Origin: Trinickia soli
Lineage (GTDB): Bacteria > Pseudomonadota > Gammaproteobacteria > Burkholderiales > Burkholderiaceae
Length of the DNA: 64,000 bases
Direction of reading: 5' to 3'
Assembly: GCF_002879855.1 (NCBI RefSeq)
Contig: NZ_PNYB01000001.1
Location: 450,474-514,473 of the forward strand
The position numbers and the translations under genes were made by a program. The notes beneath the pieces were generated by a model. It ran no database searches and had not been told where the DNA came from. It saw nothing but the letters and a program-made list of their open reading frames with translations. Positions 14,553-24,300 of the stretch are shown in pieces. Position 1 is the first letter of the stretch, and each line of letters starts with the position of its first letter.

Positions 14553-15161
14553 TCAATAAGGCAGTCGGCGCGCGGGTTGTTCTTTACTCTCAGCTTCGAT
14601 GATCGCCATTGCTGCCTGCTCCAATGTAATGACCCGCTGAAGCTGTGCGAATCGCTCGTCTACCGGGCCCCCAAAGAGCGGGTCCGGCTGTCCGCCCCCA
14701 TCAGCAAGCTCGATGGCATGCCAGTCGTCATCGTCGAGGTGGCGTGCTGCCGCAGGAAACAGTATCAGCTCCTCGACGATCATGTTATGGCGCAGCCTTT
14801 CCGCGTAGAGACGAACGTGGATTTCGACCAGTTCCTGCGACATGTTTTCTTCACGGGCAGCCGCTTCGAGATCCTGGAGAAGTTCGTGACCCTGCGAAAT
14901 CAGTGTGGCGTGTTGCGCTTTGATTTCCCGCGCAATCCCGTCGGGCAGCGCATTCTTGCCCCGCAGCGTCTCCGCAATGCGATCCTCGATCGCGTGATGG
15001 GTGACATCGGGAAAGCGTGTCAGGTAGTAAAGCGTATCCACCAGCAGCGCGATGTGCGGGGCGCCCGGATCGGTGCGCAGCGACCGCTCGCCGTCGAGCA
15101 GTTGCACCAGTCGTCCCAGACTGCCATGTTCGGCCTGCAGGCGCTCAATGACCGTGGGCAT
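14553..15161 (-). CDS. Hemerythrin-domain protein
   Basis: This 202-aa protein starts at MPTVIERLQAEHG (15161) and overlaps the AhpD-like gene by 17 bp. It is four-helical with spaced histidines and acids typical of the HHE domain: LQAEHGSLGRL, VTHHAIEDRI, IKAQHATLISQGHELL and RHNMIVEELILF. Such proteins bind a di-iron centre and are linked to oxygen or nitrosative stress. The C-terminal 45 residues extend beyond the domain (GGGQPDPLFGGPVDERF), as in hemerythrin proteins of Burkholderiaceae. Confidence 0.8.
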   Translation of the reverse strand: MPTVIERLQAEHGSLGRLVQLLDGERSLRTDPGAPHIALLVDTLYYLTRFPDVTHHAIEDRIAETLRGKNALPDGIAREIKAQHATLISQGHELLQDLEAAAREENMSQELVEIHVRLYAERLRHNMIVEELILFPAAARHLDDDDWHAIELADGGGQPDPLFGGPVDERFAQLQRVITLEQAAMAIIEAESKEQPARRLPY

Positions 15162-15522
15162 GGGGCGCCTCGTCGGGATTCGGATTCGTACTCGACTTCT
15201 CTGCCATCGTGTCGAGTGCCAGTGCCGAATGCGCGTACGCCGCGCCGGCACGCATCTCGGCCGCGACCCAGATGGCCTCCATGATCTCCTGTCCGGTCGC
15301 GCCGCTTTTCAGGGCGGCCGCCGTGTGGCCGCGTATGCAATACGGGCACTGGGTGACATGGGCGACGGCAACGGCGATCAGCTGTTTCGTCTTCGCGGGC
15401 AGCGCGCCGTCGGCGAAGACGCTTTCGCTGAATGCCTTGAATGCGGCGAGCGGTCCGGGCGCCAGTTGCTTGCGCCTTGCTGCGATTCCGGGGTTCGACG
15501 GCGGATACATTGCTTTGTCCAT
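15145..15522 (-). CDS. Carboxymuconolactone decarboxylase/AhpD-family protein
   Basis: This 125-aa protein has the AhpD-like core: KTKQLIAVAVAHVTQCPYCIRGHTAAALKSGAT, with CPYC and a following His as the redox/proton-relay site. AhpD-like proteins act as disulfide reductases or peroxidases. A His-rich tail (PHAHGH) ends the protein. It is first in a two-gene operon with the hemerythrin, which supports a role in oxidative or nitrosative stress. Confidence 0.82.
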   Translation of the reverse strand: MDKAMYPPSNPGIAARRKQLAPGPLAAFKAFSESVFADGALPAKTKQLIAVAVAHVTQCPYCIRGHTAAALKSGATGQEIMEAIWVAAEMRAGAAYAHSALALDTMAEKSSTNPNPDEAPHAHGH

Positions 15523-15635
15523 GGCTTGGCTCCCAATGCTGGTTCAATGACGGCGCCACCTCGCTATAAGCCGTGCAGCCGATGCACGCGCAAAACGTGC
15601 CGTACGGTGCTGTCACCTGCGATGGACTCATCCAG

Positions 15636-15732
15636 CGTCGCCAGAGGCGTACGAAGCCCTCTTCTCTTGTGCATCATGAACTTCGGCAATTCAATTGAAT
15701 TTAATCTATGTCACAACGTGATCTATAGTGGA
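15636..15732 (+). repeat. Regulatory repeat, copy B (upstream of DUF2945 gene)
   Basis: Second copy of the element at 13626-13717, with TCACAACGTGA (15711-15721) as a perfect TCAC-AAC-GTGA palindrome and CTATAGTG as a possible -10 region. It lies 75 bp upstream of the ATG at 15806 and also in the divergent position to the AhpD-hemerythrin operon, so it may drive both directions. Confidence 0.65.
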
Positions 15733-15805
15733 ATGCACTGGAGCACCAGCCCGCGCGTCCTCACATCAGTGCATTGCACGCAGTACCAAACGGAGGGCAT
15801 CCATC

Positions 15806-16021
15806 ATGACGACGCAATTTAAGGTTGGCGATCACGTGACGTGGAATTCGGAGGCCGGCCATGTCAGCGGCAAGATCATCAAAGTGCATACGAGAGACAC
15901 CGATTACAAGGGATACACCCATCACGCCAGCGTGGACGATCCACAGTATGAGATCAGGAGTCACAAGACCGACCATATCGCCATGCACAAAGGTGGCGCG
16001 CTAAAAAAGATCGATTCCTGA
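15806..16021 (+). CDS. DUF2945 (hypervirulence-associated/TUDOR-like) protein
   Basis: A 71-aa protein starts at the ATG at 15806 with GGAGGG upstream. It has the family pattern QFKVGDHVTWNSEAGHVSG, KIIKVHTRDTDYKGYTHHAS and DDPQYEIRSHKTDHIAMHKGGALKKI. These small SH3/TUDOR-like proteins are widespread and of unknown function, often in stress gene clusters. It lies behind regulatory repeat B. Confidence 0.8.
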   Translation: MTTQFKVGDHVTWNSEAGHVSGKIIKVHTRDTDYKGYTHHASVDDPQYEIRSHKTDHIAMHKGGALKKIDS

Positions 16022-16152
16022 TCGACGTTGACTACTACCGTACAGACGAGCCGCCGACGAATGTGCGACGTTGCTGCTATACGCTGGCAAGCTGTGCGCA
16101 TTGACCCTTCCGGGATCGCTCCCAGCGCGGCCCACGGTTGCGTTTTGCACGC

Positions 16153-16311
16153 ATGCTTGGCTGCTTCATTGGCGCGCTTTGCGCGGCAGTGCCAGGATTG
16201 ATCGACCTGCTCTTCTACAAGGGTGGCGTTACGCCAGTCAGGAAGATCGCGCTGACGCACAAGGCAGGTGAGACGGTGCCGCGCATCGCCGACGTCAGGA
16301 GAATCGAATGA
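16153..16311 (+). pseudogene. C-terminal remnant of a DUF2231-like membrane protein
   Basis: A 52-codon frame (MLGCFIGALCAAVPGLIDLL) resembles the final membrane helix and tail of DUF2231 proteins. Its TGA overlaps the ATG of the Rieske-reductase gene (ATGA), the coupling expected if a full-length gene once preceded it. Upstream the frame reads as non-family sequence. It may be a small functional membrane ORF instead. Confidence 0.4.
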
Positions 16312-17876
16312 ACGAACCTGCGAATCAACTCAGCGGACCTGATCTCGCCGGAGGCGTCGCGCTTTCAGAAATTACCGACGGTGCAATGCTGCAGGGGCAT
16401 GCCCACGGCGAGCCGGTATTGCTCGTGCGGCGCGCGGACGAGTTGTTCGCGATCGGCGCTGTTTGCACGCATTACGGTGGTCCGCTGGCCGACGGTCTGC
16501 TGGTCGACGACACGGTCCGCTGTCCCTGGCACCATGCCTGTTTCAGCCTGCGCACCGGCGCTGCGCTCCGCGCACCGGCACAGGACCCGATTGCCTGCTG
16601 GCGTGTCGAGCAGCAGGACGGCAGCGTGTACGTTCGTGAAAAGCTCGCTCCTGTCGAACCGAAGCCCTTGCCATCAGTGGCCGGCACGCCTCACTCGATC
16701 GTCATCGTGGGCGGTGGGGCCGCGGGGCACGCCGCTGCCGAAACACTCCGTCTCGAAGGATATACGGGCAGCATCACCCTGCTGAGCGCCGATCCGTCAG
16801 GCCCGTGTGACCGGCCCAACCTGTCGAAAGGCTTCCTCGCTGGCACCGCGTCCGTGGAGTCGAATCCCCTGCGTCCACTCGCGTTCTACGAAGCGCATCG
16901 CATCGACCTGAAGCTGGATGCTCCCGTCGCTACGCTCGATACGAGGAGTCGGCACCTGCAACTTGTCGACGGCACCCGGGTTATCTACGACGCACTGCTC
17001 CTCGCCACCGGCGCCGACCCGGTGCGGCTCGATGTGCCAGGTGCGAGTCTCCCGCATGTGCACTATCTGCGCACGCTCGCCGACAGCTGCGCACTTGTCG
17101 CCGGGGCGCTCACCGCGAAGCGGGCGGTGGTGATCGGCGCAAGCTTCATCGGACTCGAAGTGGCCGCCTCGCTGCGCGCGCGCAATATCGAGGTACAGGT
17201 GGTTGCGCCAGACGCCGTTCCGATGGAGAAAATTCTCGGACCAGACATTGGAAACTTCATCCGCGGGCTGCACGAACGCCACGGTGTCACGTTCCACCTC
17301 GGCACCACAGCGATTTCCATCGACCCACAAGGCGTCGAGTTGAAGAGTGGGGAGCGGCTACCCGCCGATCTTGTCGTTATCGGCATCGGTGTACGGCCGG
17401 TGATCTCGTTCGCGCAGCAGGCGGGCCTCCTCGTCGACCACGGCATCATCGTCAACGCGTACCTCGAAACGAGCGTCCCGGGCATCTTCGCAGCAGGCGA
17501 CATCGCACGCTGGCCGGACCGGCTCACGGGCGAGCGCGTCCGCGTCGAACACTGGGTGGTCGCCGAACGCCAGGGGCAGACTGCGGCACGCAACATGCTC
17601 GGCCGGCGCGAGCCGTTCGACGCCGTGCCTTTCTTCTGGACCGAGCAGTACGATTTTGGTCTCGCTTATATCGGCCATGCCGAGCACTGGGATGAGATCG
17701 GGATCGACGGCCGGCTCGACGCCGAAACGCAAAACTGCACGGTCACCTATCGTCGTGGTGGCAGGAAGCTCGCCGTGGCTGTCGTTCACCGCGATCTTGA
17801 AGGTCTGCGCGCGGAAGTCGAATTCGAGAGGATGATCGCGGCGACAGACCGGCGACATTCGGGTGCGGTGGACTGA
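16308..17876 (+). CDS. Rieske-ferredoxin reductase fusion (FAD-dependent pyridine nucleotide-disulfide oxidoreductase)
   Basis: This 522-aa protein joins an N-terminal Rieske [2Fe-2S] domain (ligands C53, H55, C72 and H75 in CTHYGG and CPWHHACF) to a ferredoxin-reductase-like flavoprotein. FAD binding is seen in IVIVGGGAAGHAAAETL (about 127-143). The NAD(P)H site is VVIGASFIGLEVAASLR, about residue 270. The second FAD motif is GIFAAGDIARWP, near residue 395. The C-terminal domain resembles the reductase/AIFM3 family. It would move electrons between NAD(P)H and an unknown partner. It starts by ATGA overlap with the upstream remnant. Confidence 0.88.
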   Translation: MNEPANQLSGPDLAGGVALSEITDGAMLQGHAHGEPVLLVRRADELFAIGAVCTHYGGPLADGLLVDDTVRCPWHHACFSLRTGAALRAPAQDPIACWRVEQQDGSVYVREKLAPVEPKPLPSVAGTPHSIVIVGGGAAGHAAAETLRLEGYTGSITLLSADPSGPCDRPNLSKGFLAGTASVESNPLRPLAFYEAHRIDLKLDAPVATLDTRSRHLQLVDGTRVIYDALLLATGADPVRLDVPGASLPHVHYLRTLADSCALVAGALTAKRAVVIGASFIGLEVAASLRARNIEVQVVAPDAVPMEKILGPDIGNFIRGLHERHGVTFHLGTTAISIDPQGVELKSGERLPADLVVIGIGVRPVISFAQQAGLLVDHGIIVNAYLETSVPGIFAAGDIARWPDRLTGERVRVEHWVVAERQGQTAARNMLGRREPFDAVPFFWTEQYDFGLAYIGHAEHWDEIGIDGRLDAETQNCTVTYRRGGRKLAVAVVHRDLEGLRAEVEFERMIAATDRRHSGAVD

Positions 17877-17954
17877 GGGAAGCACAACAGTTCCAGGTAA
17901 AAGGCCAACGCAATACGCGATAGCGGCGCGACTCGGGGTCAGGCGGACTGCGGA

Positions 17955-18980
17955 ATGAAATACAGGGACTACTACGAGGTTCTCGGACTGCCACGCACCG
18001 CGACGCAGGACGAGGTCCGACGCGCGTATCGCAAGCTCGCGCGCAAATATCACCCGGACGTCACCCAGCAGGCTGATGGCGAGGCCCGTTTCAAGGAACT
18101 GGGTGAGGCCTATCAGGTCCTCAAGGATACGGAGAAGCGCGCAGCCTATGACCGTTTGGGCCGCCAATGGCAGAACGGCCAGGATTTTCAGCCGCCGCCC
18201 GACTGGGACGAGGGCTTCGAATTCAGCGGCGCAGGCAACGAACCCAGCGCGAATGCCGATTTCAGTGAATTCTTCGAAGCGATGTTCGGCCGTACGCGGG
18301 CGGGCAGCGATTCGCGGCAAACGAAAAGGCACCGCGCGGCACCCAATCGCGGCGCCCCAACCGCGGACGATCTGGAGGATGCCTATCGTGGCACGCAACG
18401 CCCGATCCCCGGACAGGATCATCACGCCAGAGTCGTGATCGATCTGATGGACGCCTATCACGGCGCGCAGCGTTCCATTTCGCTGCAAACGCCGGTCCTC
18501 GATGCACACGGTCATGTCACCCTGCAGTCGCGTACGTTGAACGTCACCATTCCGAAGGGCGTGCGGGCCGGGCAGCACCTGCGCCTTGCCGGTCAGGGCG
18601 GCCCCGGCCTGGGAAACCGACCAGCCGGTGACCTGTATCTGGAAATCACCTTTCGGGAGGATCCGCGTTTTCGCGTAGACGGACGCGATGTTTGGCTCGA
18701 TGTACCGGTGGCGCCCTGGGAGGCTGCACTCGGTGCCCAGGTCACTGTTCCTACTCCTGATGGTTCGGTCGAGCTGACCGTGCCAGCGGGATCGGCCAGC
18801 GGCCGGCGGCTGCGGCTCAAGGGCAAGGGGATTCCGGGGAAGACGCCGGGCGACCTGTACGTGATTTTGACGATCGTGCTGCCACCGGCCGACAGCGACA
18901 GCGCGCGGGCGGCCTACGAAGCGATGCGGCAGGCGTTCCACTTCGATCCGCGCGCGCATGTTACGGGTGGTCGACCATGA
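17955..18980 (+). CDS. cbpA: DnaJ-family co-chaperone CbpA
   Basis: This 341-aa protein has an N-terminal J domain (residues 3-69) with the HPD motif in KYHPDV, a Gly/Phe-type linker, and two C-terminal substrate-binding beta domains (about 140-330, including GVRAGQHLRLAGQG and ASGRRLRLKGKGIPG). There is no zinc-finger domain, which is typical of CbpA rather than DnaJ. It works with DnaK. The linker carries an extra RGTQRPIPGQDHHA segment. Its stop overlaps cbpM by 4 bp. Confidence 0.9.
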   Translation: MKYRDYYEVLGLPRTATQDEVRRAYRKLARKYHPDVTQQADGEARFKELGEAYQVLKDTEKRAAYDRLGRQWQNGQDFQPPPDWDEGFEFSGAGNEPSANADFSEFFEAMFGRTRAGSDSRQTKRHRAAPNRGAPTADDLEDAYRGTQRPIPGQDHHARVVIDLMDAYHGAQRSISLQTPVLDAHGHVTLQSRTLNVTIPKGVRAGQHLRLAGQGGPGLGNRPAGDLYLEITFREDPRFRVDGRDVWLDVPVAPWEAALGAQVTVPTPDGSVELTVPAGSASGRRLRLKGKGIPGKTPGDLYVILTIVLPPADSDSARAAYEAMRQAFHFDPRAHVTGGRP

Positions 18981-19294
18981 AAGAATCCGTGACGGTCTTC
19001 GTGGAAGGTGAGATTGTTGAGGAAGACGTCGAGTTCACGCTCGTTGAATTGTGCCGGGCGAGCGGCGCGTCGGAAGAACAGCTGACGTTATGGATCGCAG
19101 AAGGTGTCATCGAGCCGCAAGGCACCACGCAGCGAGAATGGCGCTTCAGTGGTGCCGCACTGCGCCGCGTGCGAACCGCTCGACGGCTCGCACAGGATCT
19201 CGAGATCAACGCACCCGGCATTGCGCTCGCGCTCGACCTGCTCGATGAAATCAACGCGTTACGGGCGCGTTCCAGACGCTGGTCCGGTCGCTGA
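18977..19294 (+). CDS. cbpM: Chaperone modulator CbpM
   Basis: This 105-aa protein starts in ATGA overlap with cbpA. It has the MerR-like fold of CbpM (FTLVELCRASGASEEQLTLWIAEGV, then WRFSGAALRRVRTARRLAQDLEIN), which binds the J domain of CbpA and inhibits its activity. Gene order and coupling match the known cbpA-cbpM operon. Confidence 0.88.
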   Translation: MKESVTVFVEGEIVEEDVEFTLVELCRASGASEEQLTLWIAEGVIEPQGTTQREWRFSGAALRRVRTARRLAQDLEINAPGIALALDLLDEINALRARSRRWSGR

Positions 19295-19463
19295 ACGCGT
19301 TTTTCACTTCCGCATCGGCTCAAGGACGAGCCGGACATCAAGGCCCAGAATATGCGGGGTATGAGATCAAGACATGGTTGGCCGGCCGGCTAACCTGTGA
19401 ATCGAGGCGGTTGATGCGCGACCGACGGAGCACGAGGTTGCGGAACTGCAAGAAGGAGACGGG

Positions 19464-21197
19464 ATGGCACACGTTCACCCGGCACCCCCACATGATCCGG
19501 TGGAGGCAAGTCTGAGCCCGGCCGACGACCGGGTTCGCCTGAATCACTGGCTACCGCCGCAGGCGGGCGTGGTTCCCCGGATCCGGATCGGTCAGAGCTG
19601 GGTCAACGTGCTGTGGGCATTGCCGATTGCTTTCGTACTACTGGTCATCGGCGTGGCCATCGCACAGGCACTGCGGCAAGTCCCGGCGGTGCAGGAATTC
19701 CTCGTGCGCTACCCGGGCATCCCGCCGTCCGCGGTGGCCGTCACCACGGGATTCCCCGCCTGGCTCAGGCTGCAGCATTTCCTAAACCTGTTTTTCATGA
19801 CGTTCATCATTCGAGCTGGACTCCAGATTCTGGCCGACCACCCGCGGTTGTACTGGAAACGCGACTGCACGCCTGGCACGGAATGGTTTCGCTTCCAGAA
19901 GGCCGTGCCGGCCGGCCGGGTGTGGACTGCGAAGGACGATTCGGTCACGCTTCCCGCGTGGCTCGGTATTCCTGGAATCCGTCACTCCATCGGCCTCGCC
20001 CGATGGTGGCATTTTTCGATCACTTTGTTGTGGATGATCAACGGCATCGTCTTTTACGCGCTGCTGTTCACGACCGGCCAGTGGCTGCGGCTGGTGCCGA
20101 CAACATGGGAAGTGATTCCCAACGCAGCCTCGACCGCCCTTCAGTACCTGTCGCTCACGTTCCCCGCCGATCACAGCTGGCTGCGCTACAACAGCCTGCA
20201 ACAGATCACCTATTTCATTACGGTGTTCATCGCGGCGCCCACCTCCATCGTGACCGGCCTCATGCAGAGCCCGGCGATCTCCAACCGGCTCGGCTGGGTC
20301 GGTCGGGCGTTAAACCGACAGCGGGCGCGTTCGGTCCATTTCATCGCGCTGTGCTGGTTCCTGTTCTATATCCTCGCGCATGTAACGCTGGTATTCATCA
20401 CAGGCGCACGGGCGAATCTGAACATGATGTTCGCCGGTGTCAACGGCGACTCCTGGAGCGGCGTCCTGGTTTTTGTCCCCGCTATGGCGCTCGTGGCCGC
20501 AACCTGGTGGCTGGCGTCTCCATTCACACTCCGTCATGCGCGTCTGGTTCAGCACGTCGGAGCGTTTATGGCCCGGCCGTTCAATAGCGTGACGCAGTGG
20601 TGGGATCCGACGAGCCAGCTTGCCGAACAGGACATTTCGCCATACTTCTGGCCCAACGGGACGATGCCGACGTCGGCCGAGTTTGACCAGCTCGTGAAGG
20701 ACAGTTTTGTGCATTACCGGCTGAGAATCGATGGGCTGGTCGAACAGCCGGCAGAGTTTTCATACGCCGAGCTGAAAGCCATGCCGAAGCAGGAGCAGAT
20801 CACCACCCATTTCTGCATTCAAGGATGGTCCGGGGTCGCCAAGTGGGGCGGGGTTCCGATGCGTCACCTTCTCGACCTGGTGAAACCGACCGCCGATGCC
20901 CGCTACGCGGTGTTCTATTCATTGGCCGATGGCGGCGACGGTGGACGCTACTACGACGCGCACAGCATCGCCAACATGCGGCACGAGTTGACCATCCTCG
21001 CCTACGAGATGAACGGCACGCCCCTTAGCGTGCTGCATGGCGCGCCGTTGCGGCTGCGCTGCGAGAACGAACTCGGCTTCAAGATGGTCAAATGGGTTGC
21101 GGCCATCGAGTTCGTGCACGATTTCGCCGACATCGGCGCGAGTGAAGGCGGCTACAACGAGGATCACGAATTCTACGGCTACCGGGTGCCGATCTGA
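19464..21197 (+). CDS. Cytochrome b561-type membrane domain fused to a sulfite-oxidase-like molybdopterin domain
   Basis: This 577-aa protein starts at the ATG at 19464 (AAGGAG upstream). The N-terminal 350 residues form a membrane cytochrome with about five or six spans and several membrane His candidates (RLQHFLNLFFMTFI; RWWHFSITLLWMINGIV; VHFIALCWFLFYILAHVTLV). The C-terminal part (about 420-577) is a YedY/MsrP-type molybdopterin domain: ITTHFCIQGWSGVAKWGGVP, with C451 as likely Mo ligand, then YYDAHSIANM and GAPLRLRCENELGFKMVKWV. Normally the Mo enzyme (MsrP) and its heme b partner (MsrQ) are separate. Here one chain would join a quinol-linked cytochrome to a reductase. Confidence 0.82.
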   Translation: MAHVHPAPPHDPVEASLSPADDRVRLNHWLPPQAGVVPRIRIGQSWVNVLWALPIAFVLLVIGVAIAQALRQVPAVQEFLVRYPGIPPSAVAVTTGFPAWLRLQHFLNLFFMTFIIRAGLQILADHPRLYWKRDCTPGTEWFRFQKAVPAGRVWTAKDDSVTLPAWLGIPGIRHSIGLARWWHFSITLLWMINGIVFYALLFTTGQWLRLVPTTWEVIPNAASTALQYLSLTFPADHSWLRYNSLQQITYFITVFIAAPTSIVTGLMQSPAISNRLGWVGRALNRQRARSVHFIALCWFLFYILAHVTLVFITGARANLNMMFAGVNGDSWSGVLVFVPAMALVAATWWLASPFTLRHARLVQHVGAFMARPFNSVTQWWDPTSQLAEQDISPYFWPNGTMPTSAEFDQLVKDSFVHYRLRIDGLVEQPAEFSYAELKAMPKQEQITTHFCIQGWSGVAKWGGVPMRHLLDLVKPTADARYAVFYSLADGGDGGRYYDAHSIANMRHELTILAYEMNGTPLSVLHGAPLRLRCENELGFKMVKWVAAIEFVHDFADIGASEGGYNEDHEFYGYRVPI

Positions 21198-21339
21198 TTG
21201 GCCATGCTCGCGCTGAGAACTTGATGCCATTCAGAGATACAGCCAGGGCCCTTGTATGCCGGCACAGCGCCGCATAAACGCTATGGCCGACAGGCAGTTG
21301 AGCATCCGCACGGTGGCGGGCTTTCTATCGTCGATATCG

Positions 21340-24300
21340 TCAATGCAGCAAGGCTCTTAGCCCATTCAACAAGTCCGTGTAGGAATGAGCGCCATTCAAA
21401 CTGTCCATAAAGAAGACCTGCAACGAACCGTCGTGATGGCGCTCTACTCGGACGGCGATCCAATGCAGCACCGCCTCGGGATCGGCGACATGACCGCCTG
21501 CGTCCGCCGCGGTATTGACGACCAGATTCAGCACCGGAGTAGCGCCTTGCACAAAGTTGAGCATGGCCGTCACCCCCGGCCGATAGTGCTGGTACAGCAC
21601 TTCCCCAAGTTCGGCCGCCAGATCCTCCTGATCGCCTTGCCGCATGCGCTGCAAGATACCGCGCAACTGCTGATAGTTATTCACGACGGCAACGTCGGTG
21701 GCGTTTATCTGCTCCAGCATCGCCATGATCTGCACCTCATCCACGTCGTTGCGGAATGGGCCGACGGCGTTCAAGGATTGCTGGTCGCTTGCTGCTGCCC
21801 GAAATGCCCCCATGAGCGCGGCATCTTGCAGCACGTTATGCATCGTGTTGCCGCCAACTGTTCGCATGATTGACGCATTAAAAACCGCCATTTGTCCACA
21901 TTCATGCTCGAATTGCTCCAACGCTCCAATGCCGACAATATTCGACTGCAGGTTAGCGCCATTTAGCGTCTGGGCGCGAGGTTGATTTTGCATATAATCC
22001 GCCCGTAACGCATCGACGAATTCTTGCAATTCGGCAATCTCCTCATCGCTAAAGGACAGTAGCGAGAGCGCCATGCCGTTGTCGAACAAGGCCTCTTGGC
22101 TCGCATCGGCGGCAAGCGATGACAGGTCGGGCTGTGCAATGTCGAGCGTAGCCGGCGCAACGCCCGGCAGCACCGAAGCAACGTCCAGCGTAGGCGGCGC
22201 GACATCCGGCATCGACAAGGCGGCGCTCGGCGGATTGTCCGTCGGCTTTGCCGGTTTATCGGAGCCTCGCCGACGTTTCTTGGACTTGTCCACGAGCCTC
22301 TTCGCGACCTCGAGTTTCCTCGCGCGCTTGGCCAGCATGGGCTTGATGGTGTGCGCCACCGCTTCCGCATCCATTGCGCTAAAGTGCCCTCCGCTCTGCC
22401 ACCGCCCCGGAAACCGTGCCGCATCCCCTTTTTGATAGCCGTTCGTGCGATGGTCGTACTCGTGGCTGCCTGGCTTGTACACCTCCTGGCCAGCGTCGAT
22501 CCGCTTACGTTTCTTCTTCTGATCCATCTCGCGTTCATCGTGACGCAGCGTCAGATTGGGAGGCGTCAAGGCGAACGGACTGGAGCGCGCCCCCTCGCTC
22601 TCTTTCCAATAACCGTGATGAAAAGCCGCGCGTGGATTTAATTTGTCGTCCGGTTTAATATCGGTCTTTTGGTGAAGCCGAACCCCGCTCGGCGGATTCG
22701 ACCAATTATTCTTCAACATCCATTGAAAAGTATTCCACTTCTCCTTGCTGCTGAAATCCTCTTCTTTCCAGCCCATTTTTTTATGATCGCTGACGATCGT
22801 TTCCAATAATTTATTCCTGACGATCTTCTGCTTCCTATCGTACTGAGCGGATGTTGACGACGTCCTCTCCGCCGACGTCGTCGCTTCGCGTACTGCGCGC
22901 CGCAAATAGGTGTTGTGGTAAAGGTTTGTCCTCTTCATATCCAAACCCCGTTCCCGCAACATCCTGATGGTCGCTTTGGTATAACGCCCTCGCTTTCCCT
23001 GCCGGCTTTTGACGTCGGCTTCCCGACTGCTTTCGAGCGCTTGGATGCGCTCCATCTCGTCGTCGCCGACGGGCTCGGCGGTTGACATGATTGCCTCCAG
23101 GTCCATCGACTTGCGCTTTCTTCGGGCCGCCTCGAGCTCCTTTTTCGTATACCTGCCGGCCCTGATATCGGGATCGTCCTCGTCGATGTCTGAATCGGAG
23201 CTCTCTTCCTCGAAATTTTTCTGCGCTTGTCTCAAGTCGCTTTCTATGATGTCCAAGTAGTGATTTCTCGAATCCTTGGTGGATTTTTCAGGCTCGTCGT
23301 CCTCTTCGATGTTTTCCTCGTCGGGCGACAGATCGAGTTCGAACTCGTCGTCTTCCGCAGCGATAGGCTGCATGTCATGGTTATCGTCGCCCGGGACAAG
23401 CGACGCAAGCCCTCCACCGCCCGTCAAGCCATCGCTATCGTCCGTCACGAGACCAGGCTGGGGCAAGAAGGTCAATGGCGGCAACTGCTGCGGGTCACCG
23501 ACCGGCAACGACGGGAAGCCTGTGCCGATCATCGAACCGGACTGACTACGGCCCATCAGGAGGTCGGGTTCTGTCGCGACGTCAGCCGTCGACGATGGCG
23601 GGTAGTCTGCCCATCCACCCGACGAGGCGCTCGCGCCAGGCATCGCGCTCGGCGCATCCTCGCCCGGAGCGTGGACCGGTATGACGCCCGTCGGCTCCAG
23701 ATAAAACGTACCGATATCCGTTTCCAGGTAGGTGGCCCCATGGTGCACGACATAACGACCGGCTACACCAATCGGCTCCACCCCGTTTTCCATACCTTCG
23801 TCATCGATAAAGCGCTGTACGACGGGCGCGGAGCTACGACGCGCGAGTTGCGTGGGCGCGTGCACCGCACCGCTCGTCGATGCGCGCGCGCCCATCGCAT
23901 CGGCCTCGCGTTCTAATGACGTATCGTCGTTTATCGACACCGCGTCTTTCATTTGCCTCGTTGGCGCAACCCGTCCCTGCGCTTGCTGGACCACATGCCA
24001 GGCCTCGTGCGGCAAATGCGCCTCTTGGCCCGGGGACAGGTGAATGTCGCTTCCCTGCGCATAGGCCAGGGCGTTCAATTGCGCCGGTTGCGGCGAATTG
24101 TAATGGACCTTGACACCGTCCATCGATATGCCGGACAACGACTCGATACCGGCCTTCAATTGCGCGGGCATGCCGGTATCGTTTCGTCGACCGTGCGAGT
24201 CCGGCGATTGCGCGGCGTGTCCCTGATCAGACGCAGCTCGCGAAGAGCGTCCGATTTTCATTTGCACGGGGTCGCCAAAGATTGCGCTTAGCCGCGCGCG

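Noticed and set aside
17358..18959. 533-codon minus-strand frame across the Rieske-reductase and cbpA genes
   Set aside because: It spans two unrelated plus-strand genes with clear domain motifs and an intergenic gap; no motif or ribosome site of its own.
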